A stretch of 64,000 nt of DNA. Origin: Hericium rajendrae (lineage: Eukaryota > Basidiomycota > Agaricomycetes > Russulales > Hericiaceae). The DNA lies in NCBI GenBank assembly GCA_033439255.1, contig CM065879.1:724501-788500 (forward strand), given 5' to 3'. Shown in pieces: positions 54,991 to 64,000 of the stretch (position 1 is the first letter of the stretch; each line of letters starts with the position of its first letter). The translations under genes were made by a program, and so were the position numbers. The notes under the pieces are model-generated. The model saw nothing but the letters and a program-made list of their open reading frames with translations. It searched no databases and had not been told where the DNA came from.

Positions 54991-55430
54991 ACGGAGGACG
55001 ATACGAGGAGTGCGGAGTTGCAGAAGGTGTCGTACGTGGAGCCGAGGGATATGTATTTGTTTGAGAGGCATCAGGAAAGAGGGAGATGATGAAAGAAGAA
55101 AGCGCACCCATCGTCATGGAGCTTGCAGTACGGGATGTTGAGGTGGCGGAGGAACGTCCAGACGTCAGTGAAGATCCAGCTGGTGAAGGGGTGTATCTGC
55201 TCGTACTGCGGCCAGTCCGGATCCCTTAGTTTTCTGTGCGTCAGCTTATCTGCATAAATAGAACACTCGCGCCAATTGAATCTGACAAGGAAAGGTAAGA
55301 ATGGCATGCACCACCTTGGGGGTGCCGCATCGCATGCCGACCAAGATGGCGTGGATTTGCAGATGCTCCTTCTTATAGACCTCCAGCGCGGGGCGCATGC
55401 CCTCACCGTCCTTCATCTTCACATTGACCT
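54991..55430 (-). pseudogene. FAD synthase (FMN adenylyltransferase) relic
   Basis: The minus strand reads MKDGEGMRPALEVYKKEH, then HAILVGMRCGTPK, an intron, RKLRDPDWPQYEQIHPFTSW, FTDVWTFLRHLNIPYCKLHD, and YISLGSTYDTFCNSALL. These match the PAPS-reductase-fold C-terminal domain of fungal FAD1-type enzymes, which make FAD from FMN and ATP. The N-terminal half is missing: homology starts at about 55430, next to a paraoxonase fragment on the other strand. The acceptor expected before YISLG reads AA instead of AG, and the hAT element cuts the next exon. Non-functional. The intact gene is presumably elsewhere in the genome. Confidence 0.75.
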
Positions 55431-55439
55431 TCATGCCCT

Positions 55440-55740
55440 CGACATCCCATCGCTCGCCATGGTCACGGAGGGCATCGCTTGCGCGCGCCAAGCTGGATGG
55501 TCGCAATCAGACTGAGGCCTTCTCGTCAGGGCTGAACGCCCTGCCCAAGGCATGCGACATTAGTGATGTTGTGTCGGCAGCAGGCAAGGCGCCTGCGGTA
55601 CTGAGCCATAAGTCAAGCGGAGACGCTGTACCAGAGCAACGGGACTGCGTTTTTGACGTCCGGGCAGCTGCGCTGAAGGATGATGCGACCGGTCGGTTGT
55701 GTTTGACCTGGCGGAACCGAACTCTTTGAGGCTTGAATGT
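55440..55740 (+). pseudogene. Paraoxonase-like fragment (copy of the 3' end of 47774-48870)
   Basis: Matches 48545-48790 and its 3' flank: CGCGCGCCAAGCTGG, CTCAGTGT-like gaps, then GGCAAGGCGCCTGCGGT, GAGACGCTGTACCAGAGCAA. Reading frames are broken and only the last third of the gene is present. The match continues into the 3' flank to about 55900. A segmental duplication carried this piece next to the FAD-synthase relic. Confidence 0.75.
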
Positions 55741-56273
55741 TTCCTACTGCAAAATTGCATGTATTGCTATTGACTTGATTCTTGCTATCGTCACATTTAC
55801 GCCGGTCTAATTGTAATCTGTACGGTGCGCTCATTTTCCCCACGTGGATAAGATGAGAGGATGCGTTTAGTGTTATCGCATTTGGTTGTGGCACAAGATG
55901 ACCCTGACCCCTGACACAAAGAAATGGGAATATTCCATGGTAGTATCTCCAGTCATCGCAGCCGGTGACCCAGATACTGTGTAAAACTGAAGTCACTGAC
56001 CAAGATGTTGTGTCAAATGCAGTGTCAATGCCAGGACGAGACACTTACCGAAAAAGTGAAAGCGATAGCCAGAGGCTACATGATCGTGCTCTTCTGCGGA
56101 GAGTCCAAAAGCTGGATACCTACCACGAGGAATAACTTGAGCACCATACATATGGCATAAGCCCAATGACTACAATACTAAGACAGGAGACATACTTATG
56201 GTCGCAGTGGCGGGTGGTCTCTACGATCTTCGGACCCGCACAAGGCCACCCAGAAATCCTAAATAATGAAACA
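55741..56273. other. Duplicated flank and left surroundings of the fold-back element
   Basis: 55740-55900 matches the 3' flank of the paraoxonase relic (48860-49015). On the minus strand near 56050-56130 an open piece reads PRGRYPAFGLSAEEHDHVAS followed by a GTAAGT donor, and may be an exon relic of an unknown gene. 56155-56273 resembles 52995-53115. Confidence 0.45.
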
Positions 56274-56284
56274 TCAGTACTTCA
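56274..56284. repeat. Left 11-bp direct repeat flanking the fold-back element
   Basis: TCAGTACTTCA, identical to 62438-62448. It is probably the target-site duplication; because the element's own end contains TCAGTACT, its exact length could be 9-11 bp. Confidence 0.75.
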
Positions 56285-56464
56285 CATGATTCAGTACTAA
56301 TTTTCCATAAGACCATGGCGAGCCAAACTGACACCGTCGCATTCTAGATTGGCAAGCTCACGTTGGCCAACATCCCAGTGTAGTCATAGTAGTATGGCCA
56401 GAATGACAGTCTTAATTATCATACCCCATTGCCCGGGAATGTTTGCCTATGCCCCTATACCTGA

Positions 56465-57390
56465 CAGTTAGTTACCATGCAGTATTGTCTGGCCAACTAT
56501 GCTATTTCTGCAATCAAATATGCCTGGCCAAGTGCAAAATATTCCTCGGCCTGTATGTATGCTGAAATGGTTGGCCAAAGTATAATCCAATACACTGCGG
56601 CATCCCACGGCATACCAGTATGCTTGGCCAATATCCAATATGCTGTGAGGCTGCATGACTGTATGGTTGGCCAATGTGCATATCCTTTCAGCACTGACAT
56701 GCCGCTATGGTTGGCCAAAGTCCCATATAATTATGCACTACCATTTCGGCTTGATTGGCCAACATCACATATATTTAACTGCGGCATGCCACTATGGTTG
56801 TCCAGCATCTGATACATCTACCTGCAGCATGCCGCTATGGTTGGCCAATGTCTTGTATAATTATGCACGAGCATTCTGCCTTGGTTGGCCAGCATCTGAT
56901 ATTATATACCCTATCATTGCACCTTGATTGGCCAACATCTGAAATATTTTACCGCGGCATGCCACTATGGTTGGCCAACATCTGAAATATTTTACCGCGG
57001 CATACCACTATGGTTGGCCAACATCTGAAATATTTTACCGCGGCATACCACTATGGCTGGCCAACATCTGAAATATTTTACTGCAGCATACTGCTATGGT
57101 TGGCCAATGTCTCAAGTATTTAACTCAACTGTTCCAGCTTGGTTGGCCAGCATCTGATATTATATATCCTACTATTGCACCTTGATTGGCCAACATTTGA
57201 AATATTTTACCACAGCATGCCACTATGATTGGCCAACATCTGAAATATTTTACCGCGGCATGCCACTATGGCTGGCCAACATCTGAAATATTTTACTGTA
57301 GTATACTGCTATGGTTGGCCAACATCTCACATATTTAACTTTATCATCCTGCCTTGGTTGGCCAACATACACATCTGTTCTGTATTATTA
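56465..57390 (+). repeat. Left-arm 43-bp repeat array
   Basis: About 20 copies of a unit such as CATGCCACTATGGTTGGCCA followed by ACATCTGAAATATTTTACCG. Distal copies are more varied; copies at 56940-57130 are nearly identical to each other. The TTGGCCAA palindrome is the most constant part. Mirrored at about 61290-62240. Confidence 0.85.
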
Positions 57391-58970
57391 TTCTGCAGCA
57401 TTTTCAGATATCCTGTGGCATTTTCAGACATCCTATGGCATTTTTGAATATCTCACAGCATTCCTCAATATCTCGCAGCATTCTCAGATATCTTGTGGCA
57501 TTTCTAGACATCCTGCAGCATACCTGCATATCCAGCAGCATACCTGCATATCCCGCGGCATTTCTCAATATCCCATGACATTCTCCAATATCCCGCAGCA
57601 TTTTCTAATATCCTGCGGCATTCTCCATATCCTGTGGCACTCTCAGATATCTTGCAGCATTTCTGGATATCTTGCAGCATTCCCGGACATCCAGCAGCAT
57701 ACCTGCATATCCCGCAGCATTTCTCAATATCCCATGACATTCTCCAATATCCCGCAGCATTTTCTAATATCCTGCGGCATTCTCCATATCCTGTGGCACT
57801 CTCAGATATCTTGCAGCATTTCTGGATATCCTGTAGCATTCTCAAACATCCAGCAGCATACCTGCATGTCCTGCAGCATTTTTCAATATTTCATGGTATT
57901 CTCCAATATCCCACGGTATTCTCTAATATCCCACGGCATTCCTCAATATTCTGCGGCACTCTCAGATACTTTGCAGCATTTCCGGATATCTTGCGGCATT
58001 TCTAGACATCTAGCAGCATACCTGCATATCCCGCAGCATTTCTGAATATCCTGCGGCATTTCTGAATATCCCATGACATTTTCCAATATCCCACGGCATT
58101 CCTCAATATTCTGCGGCACTCTCAGATACCTTGCAGCATTTCCGGATATCTTGCAACATTCCCAGACATCCAGCAGCATACCTGCATATCCCGCAGCATT
58201 TCTCAATATCCCGCAGCATTTCTCAATATCCCGTGGCATTTCTGAATATCCCGCAGCATTTCTCAATATCCCGCAGCATTTCTGAATATCCCATGACATT
58301 CTCCAATATCCCACGGCATTCCTCAATATTCTGCGGCACTCTCAGATACCTTGCAGCATTTCCGGATATCTTGCAGCATTCCCAGACATCCAGCAGCATA
58401 CCTGCATATCCCGCAGCATTTCTCAATATCTCGCAGCATTTCTCAATATCCCGTGGCATTTCTGAATATCCCGCAGCATTTCTCAATATCCCGCAGCATT
58501 TCTGAATATCCCATGACATTCTCCAATATCCCGCGGCATTCCCTAATATCTCACGGAATTCCTCAATATCCCGCGGCATTCCCCAATATCCCGCGGCATT
58601 CTCAGATATCTTGCGGCATTTTCTAATATCTCGTGGCATTTCCTAATATTCCACGGCATTCTCTAATATCCCGCGGCATTCTGTAATATCCTGTGGCATT
58701 TTCAGATATCTTGCAGCATTTCTGGACATCCAGCAACATACCTGCATATCTCACGGCATTTCTCAATGTATCATGGCATTCCTCAATATCCTGCAGCATT
58801 CTCAGATATCTCACAGCATTTTCGGATATCCTACATTGTGAGATTTCTAAATATCCTCTGACATTCCTGGATATTTTACTGCATTTTCTAGATATCCTAT
58901 GGAATTCCTGCATATCCTGTGGCATTACTGCATATTCTCAAGCATGCCAGTCATATCTCACAGCATGTTG
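57391..58970 (+). repeat. Left-arm 20-bp repeat array
   Basis: About 79 copies of a 20-bp unit such as CAGCATTTCTCAATATCCCG. Higher-order units of roughly 160-220 bp are visible: the run CTCAATATTCTGCGGCACTC then CAGATACCTTGCAGC recurs near 57941, 58102 and 58322. Translated frames repeat every 20 residues and are not proteins. Confidence 0.88.
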
Positions 58971-58974
58971 ACAT

Positions 58975-59505
58975 ATCCTACAACCTGTCTAGATATCCCA
59001 CAGCACACCTATATATATTTTTAGCATATCCATATGCATCTTGAGCATCTTAGGATAATCATATAATACAATGTATTGACATCTAATGTGCCATAGGCAT
59101 AATTAGTTACACTTGCAATAATCAGATACATCTGATGGAGCTATAATTTCAGACTCCGGAGATTGCCGAGCCATAACAGAGGCTAATTTTGCAGACCTGC
59201 ACTAAGTAATATACATTGTCCAGTACTCTACTAAACATTGATTACAAATCTATCACATTTCATAACACTATATGAATTGAAGGTATGTACTATTGTTTGC
59301 TTGAATTTTTTATCATTTGATTTGATTTATTGAAGCTCAAACATCAAAGGTTTGCAGAGAAGCATTGTAGCTGTACAACTAAACACGTGTCAAGAAGCCT
59401 GACTGCCATTAGCTACCATCCTTTTTTATTTTATCCTATTCTCTGTCATTCCCTTGCACTCACTCTTTAACATTACTCTCTGCTATAGAATATCCTGAAA
59501 TGTCA
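58975..59505. other. Unique centre of the fold-back element
   Basis: About 530 bp of AT-rich single-copy sequence between the arms. No ORF of note, no transposase motif and no RNA gene are recognised. T- and A-rich runs occur near 59300-59330 and 59420-59440. This is where the loop would lie if the arms pair. Confidence 0.7.
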
Positions 59506-61290
59506 TAGTATATGCCAGTTTGCTGCTGGATATCTGAGAATGCTATGGGATATTTAAAGATGCTACGGGATATGCACGTACACTGTGGGATATTAGGAAA
59601 TGCCGCGGGATATGCAGGTATGCTGCCAGATGTTCAGAAATGCTGCCAGATATCTGGGAATGCTGCGAGATATCTGAGAATGCTGCAGGATATTGGGGAA
59701 TGCCATGATACATTGAGAAATGCCGTGAGATATGCAGGTATGTTGCTGGATGTCCAGAAATGCCGCAAGATATCTGAAAATGCCACAGGATATTAGAGAA
59801 TGCCGTGGGATATTAGGAAATGCTGCGGGATATTGAGAAATGCCACAAGATATTAGAAAATGCTGTGGGATATGCAGGTATGCTGCCAGATATCTGAAAA
59901 TGCTGCCAGATATCTGAAAATGCTGCCAGATATCTGAAAATGCTGCAGGATATTCAAAAATGCCGCAGGATATTAGAAAATGCCATGGGATATCTGAAAA
60001 TGCTACAGGATATCCAAAGATGCTGTGGGATATGCCAATATGCTGTGGGATATGCAGGTATGTTGCAGGATATGCAGGTATGCTATGAGATGTTTAGAAA
60101 TGCTGCAGGATGTCCAGAAATGCTGCAAGATATCTGAGAATGCCGCAGGATATTGGGGAATGCCGCGGGATATTGAGGAATGCCGTGAGATATTAGGGAA
60201 TGCCGCGGGATATTGGAGAATGTCATGGGATATTCAGAAATGCTGCAGGATATTGAGAAATGCTGCGGGATATGCAGGTATGCTGCTGGATGTCTGGGAA
60301 TGCTGCAAGATATCCGGAAATGCTGCAAGGTATCTGAGAGTGCCGCAGAATATTGAGGAATGCCGTGGGATATTGGAGAATGTCATGGGATATTCAGAAA
60401 TGCTGCGGGATATTGAGAAATGCTGCGGGATATTCAGAAATGCCACGGGATATTGAGAAATGCTGCGGGATATTGAGAAATGCTGCGGGATATGCAGGTA
60501 TGCTGCTGGATGTCTGGGAATGTTGCAAGATATCCGGAAATGCTGCAAGGTATCTGAGAGTGCCGCAGAATATTGAGGAATGCCGTGGGATATTGGAAAA
60601 TGTCATGGGATATTCAGAAATGCCGCAGGATATTCAGAAATGCTGCGGGATATGCAGGTATGCTGCTAGATGTCTAGAAATGCCGCAAGATATCCGGAAA
60701 TGCTGCAAGGTATCTGAGAGTGCCGCAGAATATTGAGGAATGCCGTGGGATATTAGAGAATACCGTGGGATATTGGAGAATACCATGAAATATTGAAAAA
60801 TGCTGCAGGACATGCAGGTATGCTGCTGGATGTTTGAGAATGCTACAGGATATCCAGAAATGCTGCAAGATATCTGAGAGTGCCACAGGATATGGAGAAT
60901 GCCGCAGGATATTAGAAAATGCTGCGGGATATTGGAGAATGTCATGGGATATTGAGAAATGCCGCGGGATATGCAGGTATGCTGCTGGATGTCCGGGAAT
61001 GCTGCAAGATATCCAGAAATGCTGCAAGGTATCTGAGAGTGCTGTGAAATATCAAGGAATGCTCTGGGATATCCGAAAATGCTGCAGGATATCTGAAAAT
61101 GCCACAGGATATCCAGAGATGCCACAGAATATGCCGGTATGCTGTGGGATATGCAGGTATGCTGCAGGATGTCTAGAAATGCCGCAAGATATCTGAGAAT
61201 GCTGCGAGATATTGAGGAATGCTGTGAGATATTCAAAAATGCCATAGGATGTCTGAAAATGCCACAGGATATCTGAAAATGCTGCAGAAT
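59506..61290 (-). repeat. Right-arm 20-bp repeat array
   Basis: The mirror of 57391-58970, with about 89 copies (unit GATATTGAGAAATGCTGCGG on this strand). Segments pair exactly, for example 60241-60360 with 58321-58440. About 300 bp near 59815-60120 have no exact partner in the left arm, so the arrays have changed length since the palindrome formed. Confidence 0.88.
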
Positions 61291-62246
61291 AATAATACAG
61301 AACAGATGTGTATGTTGGCCAACCAAGGCAGGATGATAAAGTTAAATATGTGAGATGTTGGCCAACCATAGCAGTATACTACAGTAAAATATTTCAGATG
61401 TTGGCCAGCCATAGTGGCATGCCGCGGTAAAATATTTCAGATGTTGGCCAATCATAGTGGCATGCTGTGGTAAAATATTTCAAATGTTGGCCAATCAAGG
61501 TGCAATAGTAGGATATATAATATCAGATGCTGGCCAACCAAGCTGGAACAGTTGAGTTAAATACTCGAGACATTGGCCAACCATAGCAGTATGCTGCAGT
61601 AAAATATTTCAGATGTTGGCCAGCCATAGTGGCATGCTGCAGTAAAATATTTCAGATGTTGGCCAACCATAGTGGTATGCTGCGGTAAAATATTTCAGAT
61701 GTTGGCCAACCATAGTGGCATGCCGTGGTAAAATATTTCAGATGTTGGCCAATCATAGCGGCATGCTGCGGTAAAATATTTCAAATGTTGGCCAATCAAG
61801 GTGCAATGATAGGGTATATAATATCAGATGCTGGCCAACCAAGGCAAAATGCTCGTGCATAATTATACAAGACATTGGCCAACCATAGCGGTATGCTGCA
61901 GGTAGATGTATCAGATGCTGGACAACCATAGTGGCATGCCGCAGTTAAATATATGTGATGTTGGCCAATCAAGCCGAAATGGTAGTGCATAATTATATGG
62001 GACTTTGGCCAACCATAGCGGCATGTCAGTGCCGAAAGGATATGCACATTGGCCAACCATACAGTCATGCAGCCTCACAGCATATTGGATATTGGCCAAG
62101 CATACTGGTATACCGTGGGATGCCGCAGTGTATTGGATTATACTTTGGCCAACCATTTCAGCATACATACAGGCCGAGGAATATTTTGCACTTGGCCAGG
62201 CATATTTGATTGCAGAAATGGCATAGTTGGCCAGACAATACTGCAT
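61291..62246 (-). repeat. Right-arm 43-bp repeat array
   Basis: Mirror of the left-arm 43-bp array (TGTTGGCCAACCATAGTGGC is the unit on this strand). The outermost 250 bp differ from the left arm by only a few bases. Confidence 0.85.
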
Positions 62247-62437
62247 GGTAACTAACTGTCAGGTATAGGGGCATAGGCAAACATTTCCAGGCAATGGGGT
62301 ATGATAATTAAGACTGTCATTCTGGCCATACTACTATGACTACACTGGGATGTTGGCCAACATGAGCTTGCCAATCTAGAATGCGACGGTGTCAGTTTGG
62401 CTCACCATTCCCGTACAGGAATTAGTACTGAATGGGC

Positions 62438-62448
62438 TCAGTACTTCA
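62438..62448. repeat. Right 11-bp direct repeat flanking the fold-back element
   Basis: TCAGTACTTCA, matching 56274-56284. Confidence 0.75.
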
Positions 62449-62899
62449 TGGCATGCATAGCTTGCACCGAGAAGATGGCAATGATTTCACCTAGTTTGAC
62501 ATGGCGTGCGCAGTCATCGCCTACAGAGGGTGTCGGTAAACTAGAAGTATCTGGGCAGCTCCTACAGGAAACGCAGCGCTCGGCGGGCAGTCATCGACCG
62601 ATGAATGGTGACTGTCTTCAAGGCAATGCAGCGAAGAAAATATAGCAGGGATTATGTGACGATGAAGCGCCCTCGCATCAAACAATGATGTGGCAGATGA
62701 GACGTTGAAGCGTTGCCTCTATATCGCCTGCAGATGTCAAACTCTATAACCACTACGCAGCAGTGTATAGCGCGGCTGCGCTGAAACAATAATGACAGAC
62801 CCACTGAAGAAAAAGGAAAATGGTGATGGAGAGAGGAAAGAGTTGTAATCGATCTCTCGATCCTACAGCACCTGGTGGAAGCACTTGCTAGCTTACGTA
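62449..62899. other. Right flank of the fold-back element
   Basis: 62455-62600 resembles 53140-53290, the continuation of the related empty site. The rest shows no exon and no known repeat. Confidence 0.5.
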
Positions 62900-62924
62900 C
62901 GATGCGCCCGATTACTGTTTACAC

Positions 62925-63045
62925 AACCCTCCCCGCCGAGTCGTTGTGTTCTCTATAGAGACTTGGTCACCAGTCTACCCAATGTCAGCAAACCTGTTAC
63001 AGGTGGGCCGCCGGTAGTCTCTCAGAGGCAGAGTAGACGAGACTC
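62925..63045. repeat. Dispersed repeat shared with about 2527-2640
   Basis: TTGTGTTCTCTATAGAGACTTGGTCACCAG-type sequence here is the reverse complement of the part at about 2530-2575, while CAGAGGCAGAGTAGACGAGA here is in the same orientation as at about 2605-2625. The two copies thus differ by an internal inversion or come from an element with mixed repeats. No coding. Confidence 0.5.
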
Positions 63046-64000
63046 AACACTTCGTACTTACCTCAAGATCGTCTGTCTGACGCCGCCGGTGATGCGCCCT
63101 TTAGCGCGCCTTGCAACGGCATTGCCCACTCCCCGCCTCCTTGCCCATCCCACTTCACTTCACCTCAGCCGCACCAAGTCCGCCCACCGTGACGTTGCTC
63201 CCTGCACAGGACAAGCGCCCCCACGGGTTCGGGACCGACTGGGTCGGACTAAAGCCGGTGTCCCGTGGTCCGATGCACCGAACGGGCCGGAGATCAACCG
63301 GCCGGACGAGTCAGCGGCACAGGAACAGAAGCGTGCCCAGAGAACCAGCTGGCTCAATCAACGTGCCCTTGAATGCCCACACGCCCCCGGATCACGAGCG
63401 GCACCCACGACAGTGCGCTACTGACGTCATCCCAGCCATTCCAGCTCGACGTGCCCGCCGTTCCTGACGCACGCCCCGGGCGATGTTGTAAGGCGGCACC
63501 TTTGATTCGTTCGTACCACGCGCACGCCCTCTGCCCTGCACGGGCCGAGCCGCAACGACTCCACTCGCCAAGGGACCCGGAGCAGGCAGGATCAGGAAGG
63601 AATTGGAGATTGGGTCGGTCAGCAGGAGGTTGTTGTAGGAAGTCGCGCCGGGCCGCCTGAGGCGGCCTTGCCCATTTGTACCGTAGCTACTGACTTAGAG
63701 AATCGGAACGGAATCTGCCTTTTTCCCCTCAGAGCTCAGATCTCACAAAGCCCGCCGTTTGACGTTCTCACCCCAGCCTCTAAGCACGTCTCAGACGTAG
63801 CTCTTCTCACTTTCTCGTGTCGCTCATCGTATTCGTCGTACTCGTCGCCGCGCCGTTATCTACAAGCCGTATCACCTAAGACCCGTGAGTCTTGTCGTAC
63901 CGTCATCATCCCTAGCAGAGCTGCGTCGGAAGTCGCCCACGCACAGCAAGCTCGCCCTCCGCGGCCTTGCTCCCCTACCCGTAGTACGATCACCCGTCAG
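63046..64000. other. GC-rich stretch without a supported gene
   Basis: Open frames at 63111-63467 and 63373-63660 carry no motif and overlap each other in composition-driven fashion. The region may be the 5' flank of a gene or a repeat beyond the window edge. Nothing specific can be supported. Confidence 0.35.

Larger units (their letters stand above)
56285..62437. mobile_element. Giant fold-back element, 6.15 kb, arms made of tandem repeats
   Basis: A near-perfect palindrome. The left arm (56285 to about 58970) and right arm (about 59510 to 62437) are reverse complements, about 98% alike in the outer 300 bp by eye, around a unique centre of about 0.5 kb. The tips share ATTCAGTACTAATT and GAGCCAAACTGACACCG. 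The outer third of each arm is a GGTTGGCCAACAT-type 43-bp repeat; the inner part is a 20-bp repeat. An 11-bp direct repeat flanks the whole, and a related uninterrupted site exists at about 53.04-53.29 kb. No transposase is seen. The plan (long inverted repeats built of short tandem repeats, 9-11-bp duplication) is that of Drosophila FB elements and some long-TIR MULE relatives; assignment to either is inference. Confidence 0.85.

Noticed and set aside
57391-61290. CRISPR-like array
   Set aside because: Repeats are directly adjacent with no unique spacers, and the genome is eukaryotic.
57311-61369. Long ORFs rich in ISC/QHF or MLQDI repeats
   Set aside because: All frames stay open because of the 20-bp and 43-bp tandem repeats. 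They are mirrored in both arms and show no protein-like composition.
56285-62437. False inverted duplication made by assembly
   Set aside because: The arms differ in length and by scattered bases, the centre is unique, a direct repeat flanks the whole, and a related empty site exists. Long-read proof is still needed.
56285-62437. Centromere or telomere repeat
   Set aside because: The arrays are short, palindromic and bounded by a target-like duplication; no telomeric TTAGGG runs are present.
1-64000. tRNA or rRNA genes
   Set aside because: No cloverleaf with convincing A and B boxes and no rRNA-like segment was recognised; a tRNA scan would be needed to be sure.

Overview
This 64 kb window is nuclear DNA of a filamentous basidiomycete, most likely an Agaricomycete and perhaps Polyporales. 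The evidence is very short introns (about 45-70 bp, GT/GC...AG) in almost every gene, an Argonaute of the fungal RNAi type, RTA1-like membrane proteins, A1 aspartic proteases, F-box-like genes in tandem, and Tad-like LINE and hAT-like transposon remains. Gene models below were spliced by eye, so exon ends are approximate. Species and expression cannot be read from the window.

Layout. 1-5.5 kb: two tandem RTA1-like genes (minus) whose upstream regions are also duplicated; between them lie a TIR element and a 0.7 kb fold-back repeat. 5.5-7.9 kb: poorly resolved minus-strand exons of a likely membrane protein, with a 24-bp minisatellite. 8.3-10.4 kb: decayed copy of a P-loop ATPase gene whose intact paralogue lies at 21.8-24.5 kb. 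10.7-16.5 kb: a protein with two RNase III domains (second one catalytically dead), tail to tail with a full Argonaute, so an apparent RNAi gene pair. 17.1-19.2 kb: a very young LINE-derived insertion carrying only ORF1, with a 55-nt poly(A) and a perfect 15-bp target duplication. 19.6-30 kb: ketopantoate reductase, the intact ATPase, a SMUBP2/Hcs1-type helicase and an M20 amidohydrolase, all apparently working genes.

29.8-43.6 kb: a tandem triplication. A block running from the 3' end of the M20 gene, through an F-box gene, to the 3' half of a triose-phosphate/nucleotide-sugar-type transporter (TPT) gene occurs three times. The two internal block joints fuse the same TPT exon position to the same M20 intron position. 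Block 2 carries a 1.66 kb unclassified insertion. Block 3 carries a 335-bp MITE that breaks its F-box gene. 43.8-50.6 kb: an acidic RING protein gene (RING frame broken), a small unknown ORF, a decayed paraoxonase-like gene and an intact secreted aspartic protease.

51-64 kb is a gene-poor repeat zone. It holds an aspartic protease relic, an FAD-synthase relic split by a 1,556-bp non-autonomous hAT element (perfect 8-bp target duplication), a second paraoxonase relic, and a 6.15 kb palindromic fold-back element (56285-62437). The arms of this element are tandem 43-bp and 20-bp repeats around a roughly 0.5 kb non-coding centre. It is bounded by an 11-bp direct repeat, and a related 'empty' site lies at about 53.04-53.29 kb. 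I regard this element and the RNase III/Argonaute pair as the most unusual content of the window.
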